A DNA stretch of 64,000 nucleotides from TMP-86 sp044226865 (GTDB lineage: Bacteria; Pseudomonadota; Gammaproteobacteria; Steroidobacterales; Steroidobacteraceae), in contig JBGAGE010000002.1 of assembly GCA_044226865.1 (NCBI GenBank), positions 1 through 64,000 of the forward strand. The letters run 5' to 3'. A model generated the notes under the pieces. The model did not search any database. It saw only the letters and a list, made by a program, of their open reading frames with translations, and was not told the DNA's origin. Positions 8,727-18,183 of the stretch are shown here, in pieces (positions within the stretch are counted from its first letter, which is position 1; each line of letters starts with the position of its first letter). A program made the position numbers and the translations under genes.

Positions 8727-9990
8727 AGCAGCGGATTCACGCAAACATGCCTGGCAGCCGCCTCCGCGTCCCGAATGGGTGTCGCGCATCAATGAAGAAG
8801 GCTCCTATCTGGACATCAGCTCGGTGGTGCCCCTGGATGAGGACTCATTGCTGAGCGCGGCGCGGCGCAATACGGGCCTCAGCGATTTCGGCGATGACGA
8901 GTGGTACGAACCGTTCCAGGTGTTGATCAAGGCCTTGCAGGAAGAATCGCGGCTCAACCTCCTGGGGCGCATCCTCACCCGTTCGGAATTGATCATGTTG
9001 CTCGAGGCCCGGTTGCGCGTCGAGGACACCTACCGCCGCCATCCCGAGATCGAAGATGAGCAGATCGAGAAGCCCTTCGTCATCCTGGGGCAGCCGCGCA
9101 CCGGCACCTCGGCGCTGCAGAATTTGCTTTCTCAAGATCCCGGCAACGGCACGCCACGCCTGTGGGAAGGCATGTTCCCCTGCCCTCCTCCCGAGCGCAG
9201 CACGTATCACACAGATCCGCGAATCGAAAAAGCCGACAAGCGCATCACGATGTGGAACCGGATCAACCCCAATCTCGTGGCCATGCATGAGTTCAGCGGC
9301 GACATTCCGAACGAAACCGTCCACATCGACGCGCTGAGCTTCATGTCATCCCAGTGGCTCAATCTCCTGGGCCAGGTACCCAGCTACAACGCCTACATGG
9401 CCAAGAAGAGCTACTACCCGGTGTTTCGCTACCAGAAGCGGGTCATGAAGCTGCTGCAGTGGAAGAACCCGCGCAAGCATTGGGTGTTGAAGGCCATGAC
9501 CTACATGTACTTCATGCCGGATGCGCTCAAGGTGTTCCCGGACGCGTGCTTCATCTGGATCCACCGCGATCCGATTCGCGCCCTGGCCTCCTCGGTGAGC
9601 ATCATCGGTACGTTCAACTGGATACGCAGCGACACCCCCTTCATCGATGGCGCGTTCCGGGAAACCGTGGACTTGGATGTGGTGGCGGCGACACTCAACC
9701 AACCCATCGACTGGCTCGAGAACGGCGTATTGCCAAGAGAGCGCCTGTACAACGCTCATTACCGTGATTTCGTCCGTGATCCGATCGGCGTCGCGGCCAA
9801 GGTCTACGCGAACTTCGGCATCGAATTCACCGAGGAGGCGCGGCGCGCCATGCGTAAATACATGGATGAGCGTCCGCGCAGTTCCCGTCCCGAGCACGTC
9901 TACGACACCGGCAGCGCGGATCGGATCGACCGGGAACGCAGCGCCTTCCGTCGGTATCAAGAGTACTTCCAGGTTCCCAACGAGGGCTGA
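8719..9990 (+). CDS. Sulfotransferase-family protein
   Basis: 423 residues. The PAPS 5'-phosphosulfate loop is GQPRTGTS (about 124-131) and the 3'-phosphate region is HRDPIRALASSVS (about 282-294), both typical of the sulfotransferase 3 family. Members of this bacterial branch often sit with lipid, steroid or aromatic catabolism genes, and their substrates are mostly unknown. The start overlaps the TetR stop (CATGAGTGA), and the next gene begins 4 bases after its stop, so it is translationally coupled on both sides. It is predicted cytoplasmic, with no signal peptide. Confidence 0.88.
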   Translation: MSEAADSRKHAWQPPPRPEWVSRINEEGSYLDISSVVPLDEDSLLSAARRNTGLSDFGDDEWYEPFQVLIKALQEESRLNLLGRILTRSELIMLLEARLRVEDTYRRHPEIEDEQIEKPFVILGQPRTGTSALQNLLSQDPGNGTPRLWEGMFPCPPPERSTYHTDPRIEKADKRITMWNRINPNLVAMHEFSGDIPNETVHIDALSFMSSQWLNLLGQVPSYNAYMAKKSYYPVFRYQKRVMKLLQWKNPRKHWVLKAMTYMYFMPDALKVFPDACFIWIHRDPIRALASSVSIIGTFNWIRSDTPFIDGAFRETVDLDVVAATLNQPIDWLENGVLPRERLYNAHYRDFVRDPIGVAAKVYANFGIEFTEEARRAMRKYMDERPRSSRPEHVYDTGSADRIDRERSAFRRYQEYFQVPNEG

Positions 9991-9994
9991 AGGC

Positions 9995-11206
9995 ATGACC
10001 ACCGAAGAAGGCCGGCTGCACGCAGCCTGGGACCGCTACCTGGCGACACTCAGCGAGGTGCGCAAGGCCATCGAGGACACACCGCGCTATCGCGACAACC
10101 CCCTGCATCGCGCCCAGGCGTACGACGCTTTGTTCGAAGCCCAGGCCATGGCCTACAACTACGCCATCGGGCCCCGCCTGGATCATCCTCGCGTCTATTC
10201 GCGTTCGAGCTGGAACACCTACCTGTACACCCTCGGGCAGAACTCGCCGGATTGCTACTACGGCGCGATGTTCCTCGATGGGCGCGGCACCTACCGGTTG
10301 AGCGGGCGCGCCGGCGCCACCCGTATTTTCCTGATGCAGGTGCACACGCATCTTCTGGGCCATCCGCAGTCGAAGGGCCTCGGCAACTACGACCTGTCGA
10401 ACTTCACACTGGCTGCGGATGGCAGCTTCGAGATCATCGTCAGCGCGAAGGAGCATCCCGGCAATTGGATCCGCCTGGACCCGGAGTCGGAATTCAATTT
10501 CATCTTCATTCGTCGCTGGCTGTACGACTACTTCGACGACGTCGGTGACCTGCAAGTGGAACCGATCGGCGACATGCCGGCCTACGACGAACAGAGCATG
10601 GCGCAGATGGCCGCGAGGATCGTCCGGGCCACCGACTTCCTGCGGTACCTCGTGGTGGATTGGAGCATTGCGCTGATCGACACCTACGTGCGCGCGGCCA
10701 AAGGCGAGGTAAACGCGGTAGCGCTGCTGCCGGGCGAGAAGATTCTCTCGGATCTGGCCGGCAGCCCGTCGACGATCTACGGCCTGGGCAAGTTCGACCT
10801 TGCCCGCGATGACGCGCTGATCCTGGAAACGGAGATACCGGATTGCGTCTACTGGTCGGTGCAGTTGGGCGATGTCTGGTCGCAGTCCCTCGACTTCATG
10901 CACCACCAGACCGACATGAATGGCGCGCAGGCGGCCATCGACAGCGACGGGAAGTGCCGGATGGTCATCTGCCTCGATGATCCCGGCATCGCCAATTGGC
11001 TGGACCCGGTCGGGCGCAATCAAGGCACCATCGTGTACCGCAACTATCGATCGAAGACCACCGGCATCGGCCCGGCAGCGCGATTGGTGAAACGTGCGGA
11101 ATTGCATCGGCACCTGCCGGCCGGCACGGCGCGCGTGACGTCGTCACAGCGCCAGTCGGGGATCGCACGGCGCCGCGCCGGCCTGATCCGCCGCTATGGC
11201 GATTGA
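9995..11206 (+). CDS. DUF1214-domain protein, paralog 1
   Basis: 403 residues. The C-terminal half carries the DUF1214 pattern: YWSVQLGDVWSQSLDF, then HHQTDMNGAQAAID, then CLDDPGIANWLDPVG. The N-terminal half (AWDRYLATLSEVRKAIEDTP) is helical. There is no signal peptide. DUF1214 is uncharacterised; it is often fused to or near DUF1254, which is absent here. It starts 4 bases after the sulfotransferase stop and is followed at 44 bases by a paralog with the same layout. Confidence 0.85.
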   Translation: MTTEEGRLHAAWDRYLATLSEVRKAIEDTPRYRDNPLHRAQAYDALFEAQAMAYNYAIGPRLDHPRVYSRSSWNTYLYTLGQNSPDCYYGAMFLDGRGTYRLSGRAGATRIFLMQVHTHLLGHPQSKGLGNYDLSNFTLAADGSFEIIVSAKEHPGNWIRLDPESEFNFIFIRRWLYDYFDDVGDLQVEPIGDMPAYDEQSMAQMAARIVRATDFLRYLVVDWSIALIDTYVRAAKGEVNAVALLPGEKILSDLAGSPSTIYGLGKFDLARDDALILETEIPDCVYWSVQLGDVWSQSLDFMHHQTDMNGAQAAIDSDGKCRMVICLDDPGIANWLDPVGRNQGTIVYRNYRSKTTGIGPAARLVKRAELHRHLPAGTARVTSSQRQSGIARRRAGLIRRYGD

Positions 11207-11250
11207 CCAGCCTTCCTTGTTGTTTCCAGTGTCGTCCCGAGGAGCAGATC

Positions 11251-12501
11251 ATGACAAATGAAGCGCAGACTGCGGCCGTCATCCCCGCGGGCTCCAAGTG
11301 CCCGGCCCTCAAGGCCGCATGGGAACGCTACCTGGCGACGCTGGAGGAAATGAGAGTCAAGATCGAAAGCAGTCCGCAATTCGATGCGGCGCCTCGACAG
11401 CGGGCAAAGGCCTATCACATCCTGATGGAGGCGCAGGCGGTGGTCTACAACCACGCGTTGGCGCCGCGCATGTCCCACCCTCGCCTGTTCCACAATATCG
11501 ACTGGCAGACGGATGTGTACGCCATGAGCGGCGCCGGGCCGGACTTCTTCTACGGCACGGTGTTCCTTGACGGCGCTCAAACCTATCGCATCTCCGGACA
11601 TGTGCGTGACAGCCGTTTGCTGCTCGCGCAAATGAACAAGGCACTGCCCGGTTCCCCCGGCTCCAAACTGCTGGCCAACTATGATTTCGCCAGCTTCAAG
11701 ATCCGCGACGACGGAACCTTCGACATCATCGTCAGCGCGCAGAAGCATGAGGGCAATTGGATCGCCATGGATCCCGGTCCGGACGTGCAGTGGCTGCTTT
11801 TTCGCCCCTTGGTCGAGAGCTGGGACGCCCGCCCCACCGAATTGACGATCGAACGCATCAGTCCCATCGAGCCCAACCACTACGACGCGGATGAATTCGA
11901 CGAAGAAGTGACTGCGAGGCGGATCGATGCGGCCGCCGGTTATGTGCGCTACATGATCCAGGCATGGACCATCGGCTTCAGCCAGCACTGCCAGCGAAAT
12001 GCCGGCGGCATCAATGTCTTCAAGAGCATCGGCACTGAAATTTCCGGCGAGGTGGGCAGCCCATCAGCAGAATACGTCATGATGGTCTATGAGGTCAGCG
12101 ATGACGAGGCACTGATCCTGGAGATCGATCAGGAACCGACCGGATTGTTCTGGTCCTATCAGGTCTACGACCTGTGGCTGCGCTCGCTGGATTTCCAGAA
12201 TCGGCAAACGACGCTGCACAGCAAGCAGATTGCCAAGGACAGCGATGGCGGCATTCGCTTGGTTTTGTCGCGCCAGGACCCGGGGCTCGCAAACTGGCTC
12301 GATACGGCCGGCCGCGACAAGGGCCAGATCCTGCTGCGCGATTATTGTTCGAAGAAGTCCACGGTTCCGCGCGTACATCGGGTGAACTTTGCCGAGCTCG
12401 ACAGGCACCTACCGCGGGATTCCAAGCGCGTCAGCGCGGAAGATCGGACGGCCGAGCTCGGGCGGCGACGGGCTTGCTATCGACGACGCTACGGAGAGTA
12501 G
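11251..12501 (+). CDS. DUF1214-domain protein, paralog 2
   Basis: 416 residues, clearly homologous to the preceding gene. Both share WxRYLATLxEx near the N-terminus, the central IIVSA(K/Q)xHxGNWI, and the C-terminal SLDFxxxQT and DPGxANWLDxxGRxxG blocks; the C-termini end GIARRRAGLIRRYGD and ELGRRRACYRRRYGE. This is a tandem duplication within the TetR-sulfotransferase operon. The start at 11251 follows GAGGAGCAG; longer frames upstream are not supported. Retention of both copies suggests a heteromer or two related substrates (inference). Confidence 0.85.
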   Translation: MTNEAQTAAVIPAGSKCPALKAAWERYLATLEEMRVKIESSPQFDAAPRQRAKAYHILMEAQAVVYNHALAPRMSHPRLFHNIDWQTDVYAMSGAGPDFFYGTVFLDGAQTYRISGHVRDSRLLLAQMNKALPGSPGSKLLANYDFASFKIRDDGTFDIIVSAQKHEGNWIAMDPGPDVQWLLFRPLVESWDARPTELTIERISPIEPNHYDADEFDEEVTARRIDAAAGYVRYMIQAWTIGFSQHCQRNAGGINVFKSIGTEISGEVGSPSAEYVMMVYEVSDDEALILEIDQEPTGLFWSYQVYDLWLRSLDFQNRQTTLHSKQIAKDSDGGIRLVLSRQDPGLANWLDTAGRDKGQILLRDYCSKKSTVPRVHRVNFAELDRHLPRDSKRVSAEDRTAELGRRRACYRRRYGE

Positions 12502-12670
12502 GTTAGATCGGAGCATGCGAGCAGGACGCGTGCAGGTCCGTGGCGTACATCGAGGTCAGATTGAACACGCCGGAAGGGCTGAGGGAGGAGTCGAGGTCTC
12601 GCGTGCCACTCTCGTGCATGAGAACATCCGCTTCGTCGACTCCGCCGCACTATGAAATACTAACGCCTCA

Positions 12671-15295
12671 GTGCCATCGAATTCATCGACACCGGATATG
12701 CAACCCTCCCCTAGCCCGCGCTTTCACGCCTGCGCCACCTCCAACGGCCGTGCCCGGGCGATTGCACCCCGCCACCCCGCCACATCGCAACGCCATCGTG
12801 CGGTGATTGCGCGCACGATCGCCTCCGCATGCGCCTGCGCGTTGCTCGTGCTCGGATCGGCTGCGTTGGCAGCCGGCGCTCCGCCGTTCCCGCTGGCCGC
12901 CGACGGTGAGCCCTGGGACGTTCAGGACAATCAGGAGCTGTCCACGGGAAGCGGGGCCGTGGGCACCGGTGGCCGTTCCGTGCCCTTTGACGGGTTCGGA
13001 TACTGGAAGGTCCGGGTTTCGAATGCGGCAGGACTTCGACTCGGCGACACGACCGTGGCTCGCGGGTTGGATCTGCAGCGAGACGGCGAGCGCTACGATT
13101 CGCTGACGCCGGCCGTCATCGGCTCCGTGGTGGTGTCGCGCGCGCTGTATGCACCGCAGCGTGCCCTCTGGCTGAGGGCGTTCGACGTCTTTACCAATGT
13201 GGGCACCGAACCCGTCATCGTGGATGCCGCATGGGGCGGCGGCGTGGGACTGATGCGCGATGGCGGCTGGGCGACTGTCGCGGCGACATCCTCCGGCGAC
13301 CGGCTCATCGATGGCTCGGACGGCTTCGTCGTGATGATGCAAAACGCCCTCGACGTAGCGGACCCGAGGAAAGGCCCTTCCGGCAACGGCCCCTCTGCGC
13401 AGGTGGTCGGCGATCCCTCCATGCAGGTGTTTCAAGGCGCCGGGGATATGTACCGAGATCCTTTCGTGAATTCATATCCGGGTCGGGACCCGGCACAGAT
13501 CGGCTATCGCTTCCGCTTCGTGCTGAGCCCAGGTCAAAGCAAGGCCATCGTCACGTTTCTGGTCAAGGGCCAGAGCGAATTCTTCGACCCACGCGTCGAG
13601 CGGCCGCGTCCCCAAGTTCCGGCCGATGCCGCGCACGCTGAATCGAATGACGGAGTTGCCGTGCCGGCCGGCGAGCGGCAGGTCGCACCCCCAGGCTCGC
13701 AGATCGACAAGGTCTTGAACATCGCGCAGGAGTTGCTATCGAGGCCGGACTTCTCCGAGCTGACGCCCTACCAACGATCGCTGATCGTGAATTGGCATGC
13801 AAAAGCCGATCCGCACCTCGCCATCGAATTGGTCAAGAAGGACCTGACGGCCTTGGTCGCCGACCTGCGCGATGGACGGGTCACCAGCGAAGACCTGGTA
13901 ACGGCCAGTCTCGCCCGGATTGCCGCCTTCAGCCGCTCAGGCCCGCGTCTGTCCGCCGTCGTCACGCTCAATCCGCAGATCTTTCATGAGGCACGTGCGG
14001 CGGATCAGGCCCGCCGCGCAGGATCGCTGGGCGTGCTTCAAGGCGTACCCATCGCGTTCAAGGACAACATCGATGTGCTCGGCATGCCCACCACCGGCGG
14101 GCTCGACGCCTTGCGTCTGTATAAACCCCGCATCGACTCCACCATGGCTGGGCGGTTGCGGGCCGCCGGCGCAATCATTTTGGCCAAGTCCAACCTCGAT
14201 CAGTTTCCGTTTGGCGACTTTGGCGACAGCGAGACCGGCGGTCGCGTCAAGAATGCCTTCGATCACACCTTGAATTCTGCCGGATCGAGCGGCGGCAGCG
14301 CAGTGGGCACCGCGTGGGGATTGTTTGCGGCCGCCTACGGCACGGATACCTGCAATTCCCTGACGAACCTCGCCTCCTTCGCCTCGCTGTCAACCATTCG
14401 CACGACCTTGGGACTGACCAGCCGGGCCGGCGTCATGCCCCTGCGCCCGCTCGACGATGCGGTGGGGCCGTTGGCGCGATCGGTGCGCGACCTTGCGCTG
14501 TTGCTGCAGGTGACGGCGGGACCGGATCCCGACGATTCGGCGACGGTGTCTTCGCCTCCCCGGCCGGCATCCTATCTCGACTCGCTGGACCCATCCGCCC
14601 TGCGCGGCGCCAGGATCGGTATCGTCCCGCAGCTATTCTGGGAATGGCCTGCCGACCCGCAAATCATCGAGGTGATGAAGCAGGTCGAACGGGAACTGTC
14701 ACAGGCAGGCGCCGTCGTGATCCCCGTGCGTATTGCGGATCTCAAGCAATATTACCGACCTTCGCAAGCTGCCGATGCGCAGCGGGTGCTGGCGCGTGAT
14801 GCCTGGAAGCGCTACTTGTCTCGCGGCACCTGGGATGGCCGGACGCTCGAAGATGCCACAGCGGCATCGATGCTTCCCGGCATGCACGGTGAATCCAAGA
14901 TGGTGTTGGCTGACATCGGCGCAGCATCGACGCCCACGGCGGAGCAGTCTCGGAAACTGTTGGATGAGAAGGCTCGCTTCGCATCGGCGCTGACCGGCGC
15001 CCTGGAACGATCGCGTTTGGATGCACTCCTCTACCCGGCGGCCCTCTCCCGGCCGGCCACCCAGGAAAGCGGACGGGCACGCTATGGATACGAACCCGGA
15101 ACCTGCGAGGAAAGTGCACGCACGGGTCTGCCGGTCGTGACCACTCCGGGCGGATTCCTGGACGATGGTCGATTACCGCTGGGGATTACGCTATTGGGAC
15201 GCCCCTGGTCCGAAAGCAGATTGCTCGCGCTGGCCTATGCCTACGAGCAGTTGTTTCATCATCACATGCCGCCTCCCGGATCGACGCGGGAATAA
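12671..15295 (+). CDS. Exported amidase-signature hydrolase with extra N-terminal domain
   Basis: About 874 residues from a GTG at 12671. Alternative starts are ATG 12698 and GTG 12803; the last would place TIASACACALLVLGSAALAA as a standard signal peptide. Residues about 60-330 form a beta-rich domain I do not recognise. The rest is an amidase-signature enzyme with Lys in AFKDNID (about 464), the cis-Ser in GSSGGS (about 540) and nucleophile Ser in GTDTCNS (about 563), so the Ser-cisSer-Lys triad is intact. Typical members are about 500 residues, so the N-terminal half is an addition. It hydrolyses an amide outside the cytoplasm; substrate unknown. Confidence 0.8.
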   Translation: MPSNSSTPDMQPSPSPRFHACATSNGRARAIAPRHPATSQRHRAVIARTIASACACALLVLGSAALAAGAPPFPLAADGEPWDVQDNQELSTGSGAVGTGGRSVPFDGFGYWKVRVSNAAGLRLGDTTVARGLDLQRDGERYDSLTPAVIGSVVVSRALYAPQRALWLRAFDVFTNVGTEPVIVDAAWGGGVGLMRDGGWATVAATSSGDRLIDGSDGFVVMMQNALDVADPRKGPSGNGPSAQVVGDPSMQVFQGAGDMYRDPFVNSYPGRDPAQIGYRFRFVLSPGQSKAIVTFLVKGQSEFFDPRVERPRPQVPADAAHAESNDGVAVPAGERQVAPPGSQIDKVLNIAQELLSRPDFSELTPYQRSLIVNWHAKADPHLAIELVKKDLTALVADLRDGRVTSEDLVTASLARIAAFSRSGPRLSAVVTLNPQIFHEARAADQARRAGSLGVLQGVPIAFKDNIDVLGMPTTGGLDALRLYKPRIDSTMAGRLRAAGAIILAKSNLDQFPFGDFGDSETGGRVKNAFDHTLNSAGSSGGSAVGTAWGLFAAAYGTDTCNSLTNLASFASLSTIRTTLGLTSRAGVMPLRPLDDAVGPLARSVRDLALLLQVTAGPDPDDSATVSSPPRPASYLDSLDPSALRGARIGIVPQLFWEWPADPQIIEVMKQVERELSQAGAVVIPVRIADLKQYYRPSQAADAQRVLARDAWKRYLSRGTWDGRTLEDATAASMLPGMHGESKMVLADIGAASTPTAEQSRKLLDEKARFASALTGALERSRLDALLYPAALSRPATQESGRARYGYEPGTCEESARTGLPVVTTPGGFLDDGRLPLGITLLGRPWSESRLLALAYAYEQLFHHHMPPPGSTRE

Positions 15296-15436
15296 GTTGG
15301 CCGGCGCCGCCCCATTGAGGAAATTCCCGGCAAGGCGATGAGGTTCCTCGCAGGGCTGCGGCATCCAACCCCGCTCATGCAATAAGATCCCTGCATTCCC
15401 GGTCGACTTCCAATGGGTTCAACACAGGGGTACTTC

Positions 15437-16066
15437 ATGTTGCGTAGCGCATTATTCACCTTGCTGGCAGTGCTGGGGTTCGCGTCCGTTTCATTCGCGA
15501 CGGAGGTCCCGGAGGATCCGGCCAAGGTCGTTCCGCTGACGGTCGGGACCGCCATGCCCACCGCCTTGGTTAGGAACGCCGATGGGAGTGAACGACGCCT
15601 GGGTCCCGGTCCGCTGTCGCGGCCGCTGGTGCTGATCTTCTATCGAGGCGGTTGGTGCCCGTATTGCAATCGCCATCTCGGCGAACTCAAGAAGGTCGAA
15701 CCCAAGCTTCTGCAATTGGGCTATGAGCTGTTGTTCCTGAGCACGGATCGTCCCGAGATCCTGTATTCGAGCCTGAAGGAGCCGGATGTCCACTACGCGC
15801 TGCTGTCGGACTCGGCCATGGATGCAGCGCATGCGTACAAGGTCGCCTTCCGCGTCGACCAGGGAACGCTGGCAAAATACAAGGAATACGGTGTCGACCT
15901 GCACAAGACGACCGGCCAGTCTCAGCCGGAGCTGCCCGTTCCCGCCGTATTCCTGATCGACAAGAGCGGAATCATTCGCTTCGTTCACGCCAATCCGGAC
16001 TATACGACGCGCATTTCACCCGAGGCGTTGCTGTCAGCGGCGCAAGCGAATTCGCTGCAACCCTAG
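15437..16066 (+). CDS. Exported AhpC/TSA-like peroxiredoxin
   Basis: 209 residues from the ATG at 15437, with a signal peptide (MLRSALFTLLAVLGFASVSF). The thioredoxin-fold body carries the redox motif GGWCPYCNRHLGEL, as in the AhpC/TSA-like subgroup with a CxxC rather than the classical single peroxidatic Cys. An in-frame ATG at 15413 would put eight residues before the signal peptide and is less likely. It acts in the periplasm as a thiol peroxidase or disulfide reductase. It stands alone, between the amidase and the BNR lipoprotein. Confidence 0.85.
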   Translation: MLRSALFTLLAVLGFASVSFATEVPEDPAKVVPLTVGTAMPTALVRNADGSERRLGPGPLSRPLVLIFYRGGWCPYCNRHLGELKKVEPKLLQLGYELLFLSTDRPEILYSSLKEPDVHYALLSDSAMDAAHAYKVAFRVDQGTLAKYKEYGVDLHKTTGQSQPELPVPAVFLIDKSGIIRFVHANPDYTTRISPEALLSAAQANSLQP

Positions 16067-16320
16067 ATCGTCGGCTTTTTTCGGCGGACATCACGGCCAC
16101 GCGTAATGCCGCGCCGCGCAACGATTGATGCAGGGTCCCGCCCGGCGCATACTGATTGCCTCAACCACCTGCCGCTGCGTCATGGCGTAGACCACTCGAT
16201 GCGAGGACCCGATTGACTCATCCGGCCCACCGCCATCAGCTGGGATCAGGCAATGTGCTTGAATCGCAGACCAACCCATCGCTTACACACAGAAAACGAG
16301 TACCACCGTTACGTGAGCCT

Positions 16321-17619
16321 ATGAAAGACAGAAGATCGCGCGGTATTCACGCCTTTCACCTCAGCGCGCTGGTCGCGCTGCTCGTCACCGGTTGCGCAAA
16401 GACAGGCAGTAGCCCAACCGTTGAGCCAGCCGCGGCTGCGCCAACCAGCCTGAACTTTCAGGCGCCCACGATCTTGAGCCGCCCCGACACGACATTCGCC
16501 ACCGCCTTCGTGGCGGCATCGGCGAACGGTGAGCGGGCCTATGCCTGGACGGCGGCCTCGCCGGAAAATTCCGGACTCATGATTCAAGTCCCGCCCGCTT
16601 CGCCTGCGGTCCTGGCAGACGCCGATGGAATGCCTGCCGTGGATCCTGAGACGCCAGCCAAGATTGCATTCGGCCCTGGCGGCGAACTTTACGTGGCCTA
16701 TTCGATCAACGAGCTTCCCAAGCCGGCGGGCAAGGCGCCCTCCCCGCCAACCGAGCCCCGGACCTCGTTCCGCGTGGTCCGTTCCGATGATCAGGGCAGA
16801 ACCTGGTCAACACCGGGGCAGGTCGCCGACGACGGCTCATGGGGCACGTATCGCAATGACCATGCATTCCATGTCAATGAGCGAGGCACGTTGTTCGCCG
16901 CCTGGCTCGACAGCCGGGTGCCGGACACGGTGCGCCTGTATTTTTCCCGCTCCTCGGACCGCGGCGCCACCTGGTCGAAGAACCTTGCCGTGGACGCGGA
17001 CTCGCCCTGCGAATGCTGCCGGATCGCATTGGCTTCCTCCGCTCCCGGGCACGTGTACATGGCATGGCGCAAGATCCTGCCGGGCGGCATTCGCGATATC
17101 GTCGTATCACATTCGGCGGATGAAGGGGCCACGTGGAGCGCGCCGGTGCGTTCGCATGCCGACGACTGGACATTCGATGGGTGTCCTGACGCAGGCCCTT
17201 CCCTGCTGGCAGAGACGAACGGGCGCCTGCATCTTGTGTGGTGGACCGGGAAAGAAGGCGCTGCCGGCGTAAGGTACGTCTCCTCGAGCGATGGCGGCAA
17301 AACCTGGGGGACTGCCGTGCCGTTGAAGGTCGGCGCCGCCTCCCGACCCTCCCATGCCCAGATCGCGCGCCGCGCGGACGGCTCGCTGTATGTGGTCTGG
17401 GATGATGGAATCTCCTCGCAACCACAAATCGTCGTTGCGGTATCACGCGATGGAGGGCGCAGCTTCAGCGCGCCCCAGCTCGTCAGCGAGAAGGGAGCGG
17501 CCGCCGTGTTTCCCTCGGTGGCGGTCACGCAAGACTCCCTCACCATCGTCTGGCATCAGCCGGATCCGCAGCACGACTCGCTGCATCAGGTGATGGCACG
17601 AACGGCCGCGCTTCGATGA
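16321..17619 (+). CDS. BNR/sialidase-like lipoprotein with a CxCC motif
   Basis: 432 residues. The N-terminal signal ends in a lipobox (LLVTGC), so it is a lipoprotein. At least five Asp-box (BNR) units are present: SDDQGRTW, SSDRGATW, SADEGATW, SSDGGKTW, SRDGGRSF. These give a sialidase-type beta-propeller. The sialidase catalytic Arg triad and Tyr are not recognisable, so sialidase activity is doubtful. A CECCR motif in the third blade could bind a metal or form disulfides. It overlaps the downstream TlpA-like gene by ATGA, so the two are co-translated, and a periplasmic role with a thiol partner is likely. Confidence 0.78.
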   Translation: MKDRRSRGIHAFHLSALVALLVTGCAKTGSSPTVEPAAAAPTSLNFQAPTILSRPDTTFATAFVAASANGERAYAWTAASPENSGLMIQVPPASPAVLADADGMPAVDPETPAKIAFGPGGELYVAYSINELPKPAGKAPSPPTEPRTSFRVVRSDDQGRTWSTPGQVADDGSWGTYRNDHAFHVNERGTLFAAWLDSRVPDTVRLYFSRSSDRGATWSKNLAVDADSPCECCRIALASSAPGHVYMAWRKILPGGIRDIVVSHSADEGATWSAPVRSHADDWTFDGCPDAGPSLLAETNGRLHLVWWTGKEGAAGVRYVSSSDGGKTWGTAVPLKVGAASRPSHAQIARRADGSLYVVWDDGISSQPQIVVAVSRDGGRSFSAPQLVSEKGAAAVFPSVAVTQDSLTIVWHQPDPQHDSLHQVMARTAALR

Positions 17620-18164
17620 AGTGGCTGTTGGCGGCCCTACTGGTGCTGCCGATCGCGGGGTCCGCCGGCTCGCTTCCCGATGTGTTCGTTCCGCTGCGCG
17701 TGGGTCAATCGGTGCCGGCCTATGAGGTGCGCACGCTGACCGGCAAGACGCTGCGCGTCGGCGCCCCCGAGGCCGTGACCCTGCTCAACATCTGGGCCAC
17801 CTGGTGCGGGCCGTGCCGCAAGGAATTCCCGGCACTGCAATCACTGCACGAAGGGTATGCAAGCCGCGGCTTGCGCCTGCTGGCGGTGAGCATCGATCAC
17901 GGCGGCGAGGAGACGGTACGATCCGTCGTCGGGCGCAGCGGCGTCACCTTCGAGATCGGCCACGACCCGGCGGGCCGCCTTTCCTCTCTATACAAGAGCG
18001 TCGGCGTGCCCGAATCCTTTCTGATCGACACCGATGGCAGGCTGCTCTGGCACAAGGTCGGCGTGATCGGTCGAAGCGAAGGCGACCTGCGCGCCATGAT
18101 CGAAGCCGCGTTGCGAACGAAGCCGCCGGCAACGCCCCCTGGCAAACGCAAGATGCAGGAGTAA
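17616..18164 (+). CDS. TlpA/ResA-like periplasmic thioredoxin
   Basis: 182 residues: signal peptide (MKWLLAALLVLPIAGSAGS), then a TlpA-type thioredoxin fold with the active site NIWATWCGPCRKEFPAL and a cis-Pro loop in VGVPESFLID. Members reduce disulfides in periplasmic partners such as apocytochromes, or SCO and CuA proteins during copper insertion. Its start overlaps the stop of the CxCC lipoprotein (ATGA), which makes that lipoprotein a candidate substrate. It converges on the TBDR at 18184 with a 19-base gap. Confidence 0.9.
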   Translation: MKWLLAALLVLPIAGSAGSLPDVFVPLRVGQSVPAYEVRTLTGKTLRVGAPEAVTLLNIWATWCGPCRKEFPALQSLHEGYASRGLRLLAVSIDHGGEETVRSVVGRSGVTFEIGHDPAGRLSSLYKSVGVPESFLIDTDGRLLWHKVGVIGRSEGDLRAMIEAALRTKPPATPPGKRKMQE

Positions 18165-18183
18165 TCACGGAAAGAACCCGTGC

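Noticed and set aside
11194..11988. Long minus-strand open frame opposite the second DUF1214 gene
   Set aside because: It mirrors the codon structure of the coding strand, has no recognisable product, and crosses a clear gene boundary. The same reasoning applies to 9827-11113, 29709-30893, 43703-44788 and 49511-50356.
12502..12670. Short frames such as the one beginning near 12540
   Set aside because: No ribosome-binding site, no recognisable family, and the frame runs through into the amidase start region; treated as intergenic.
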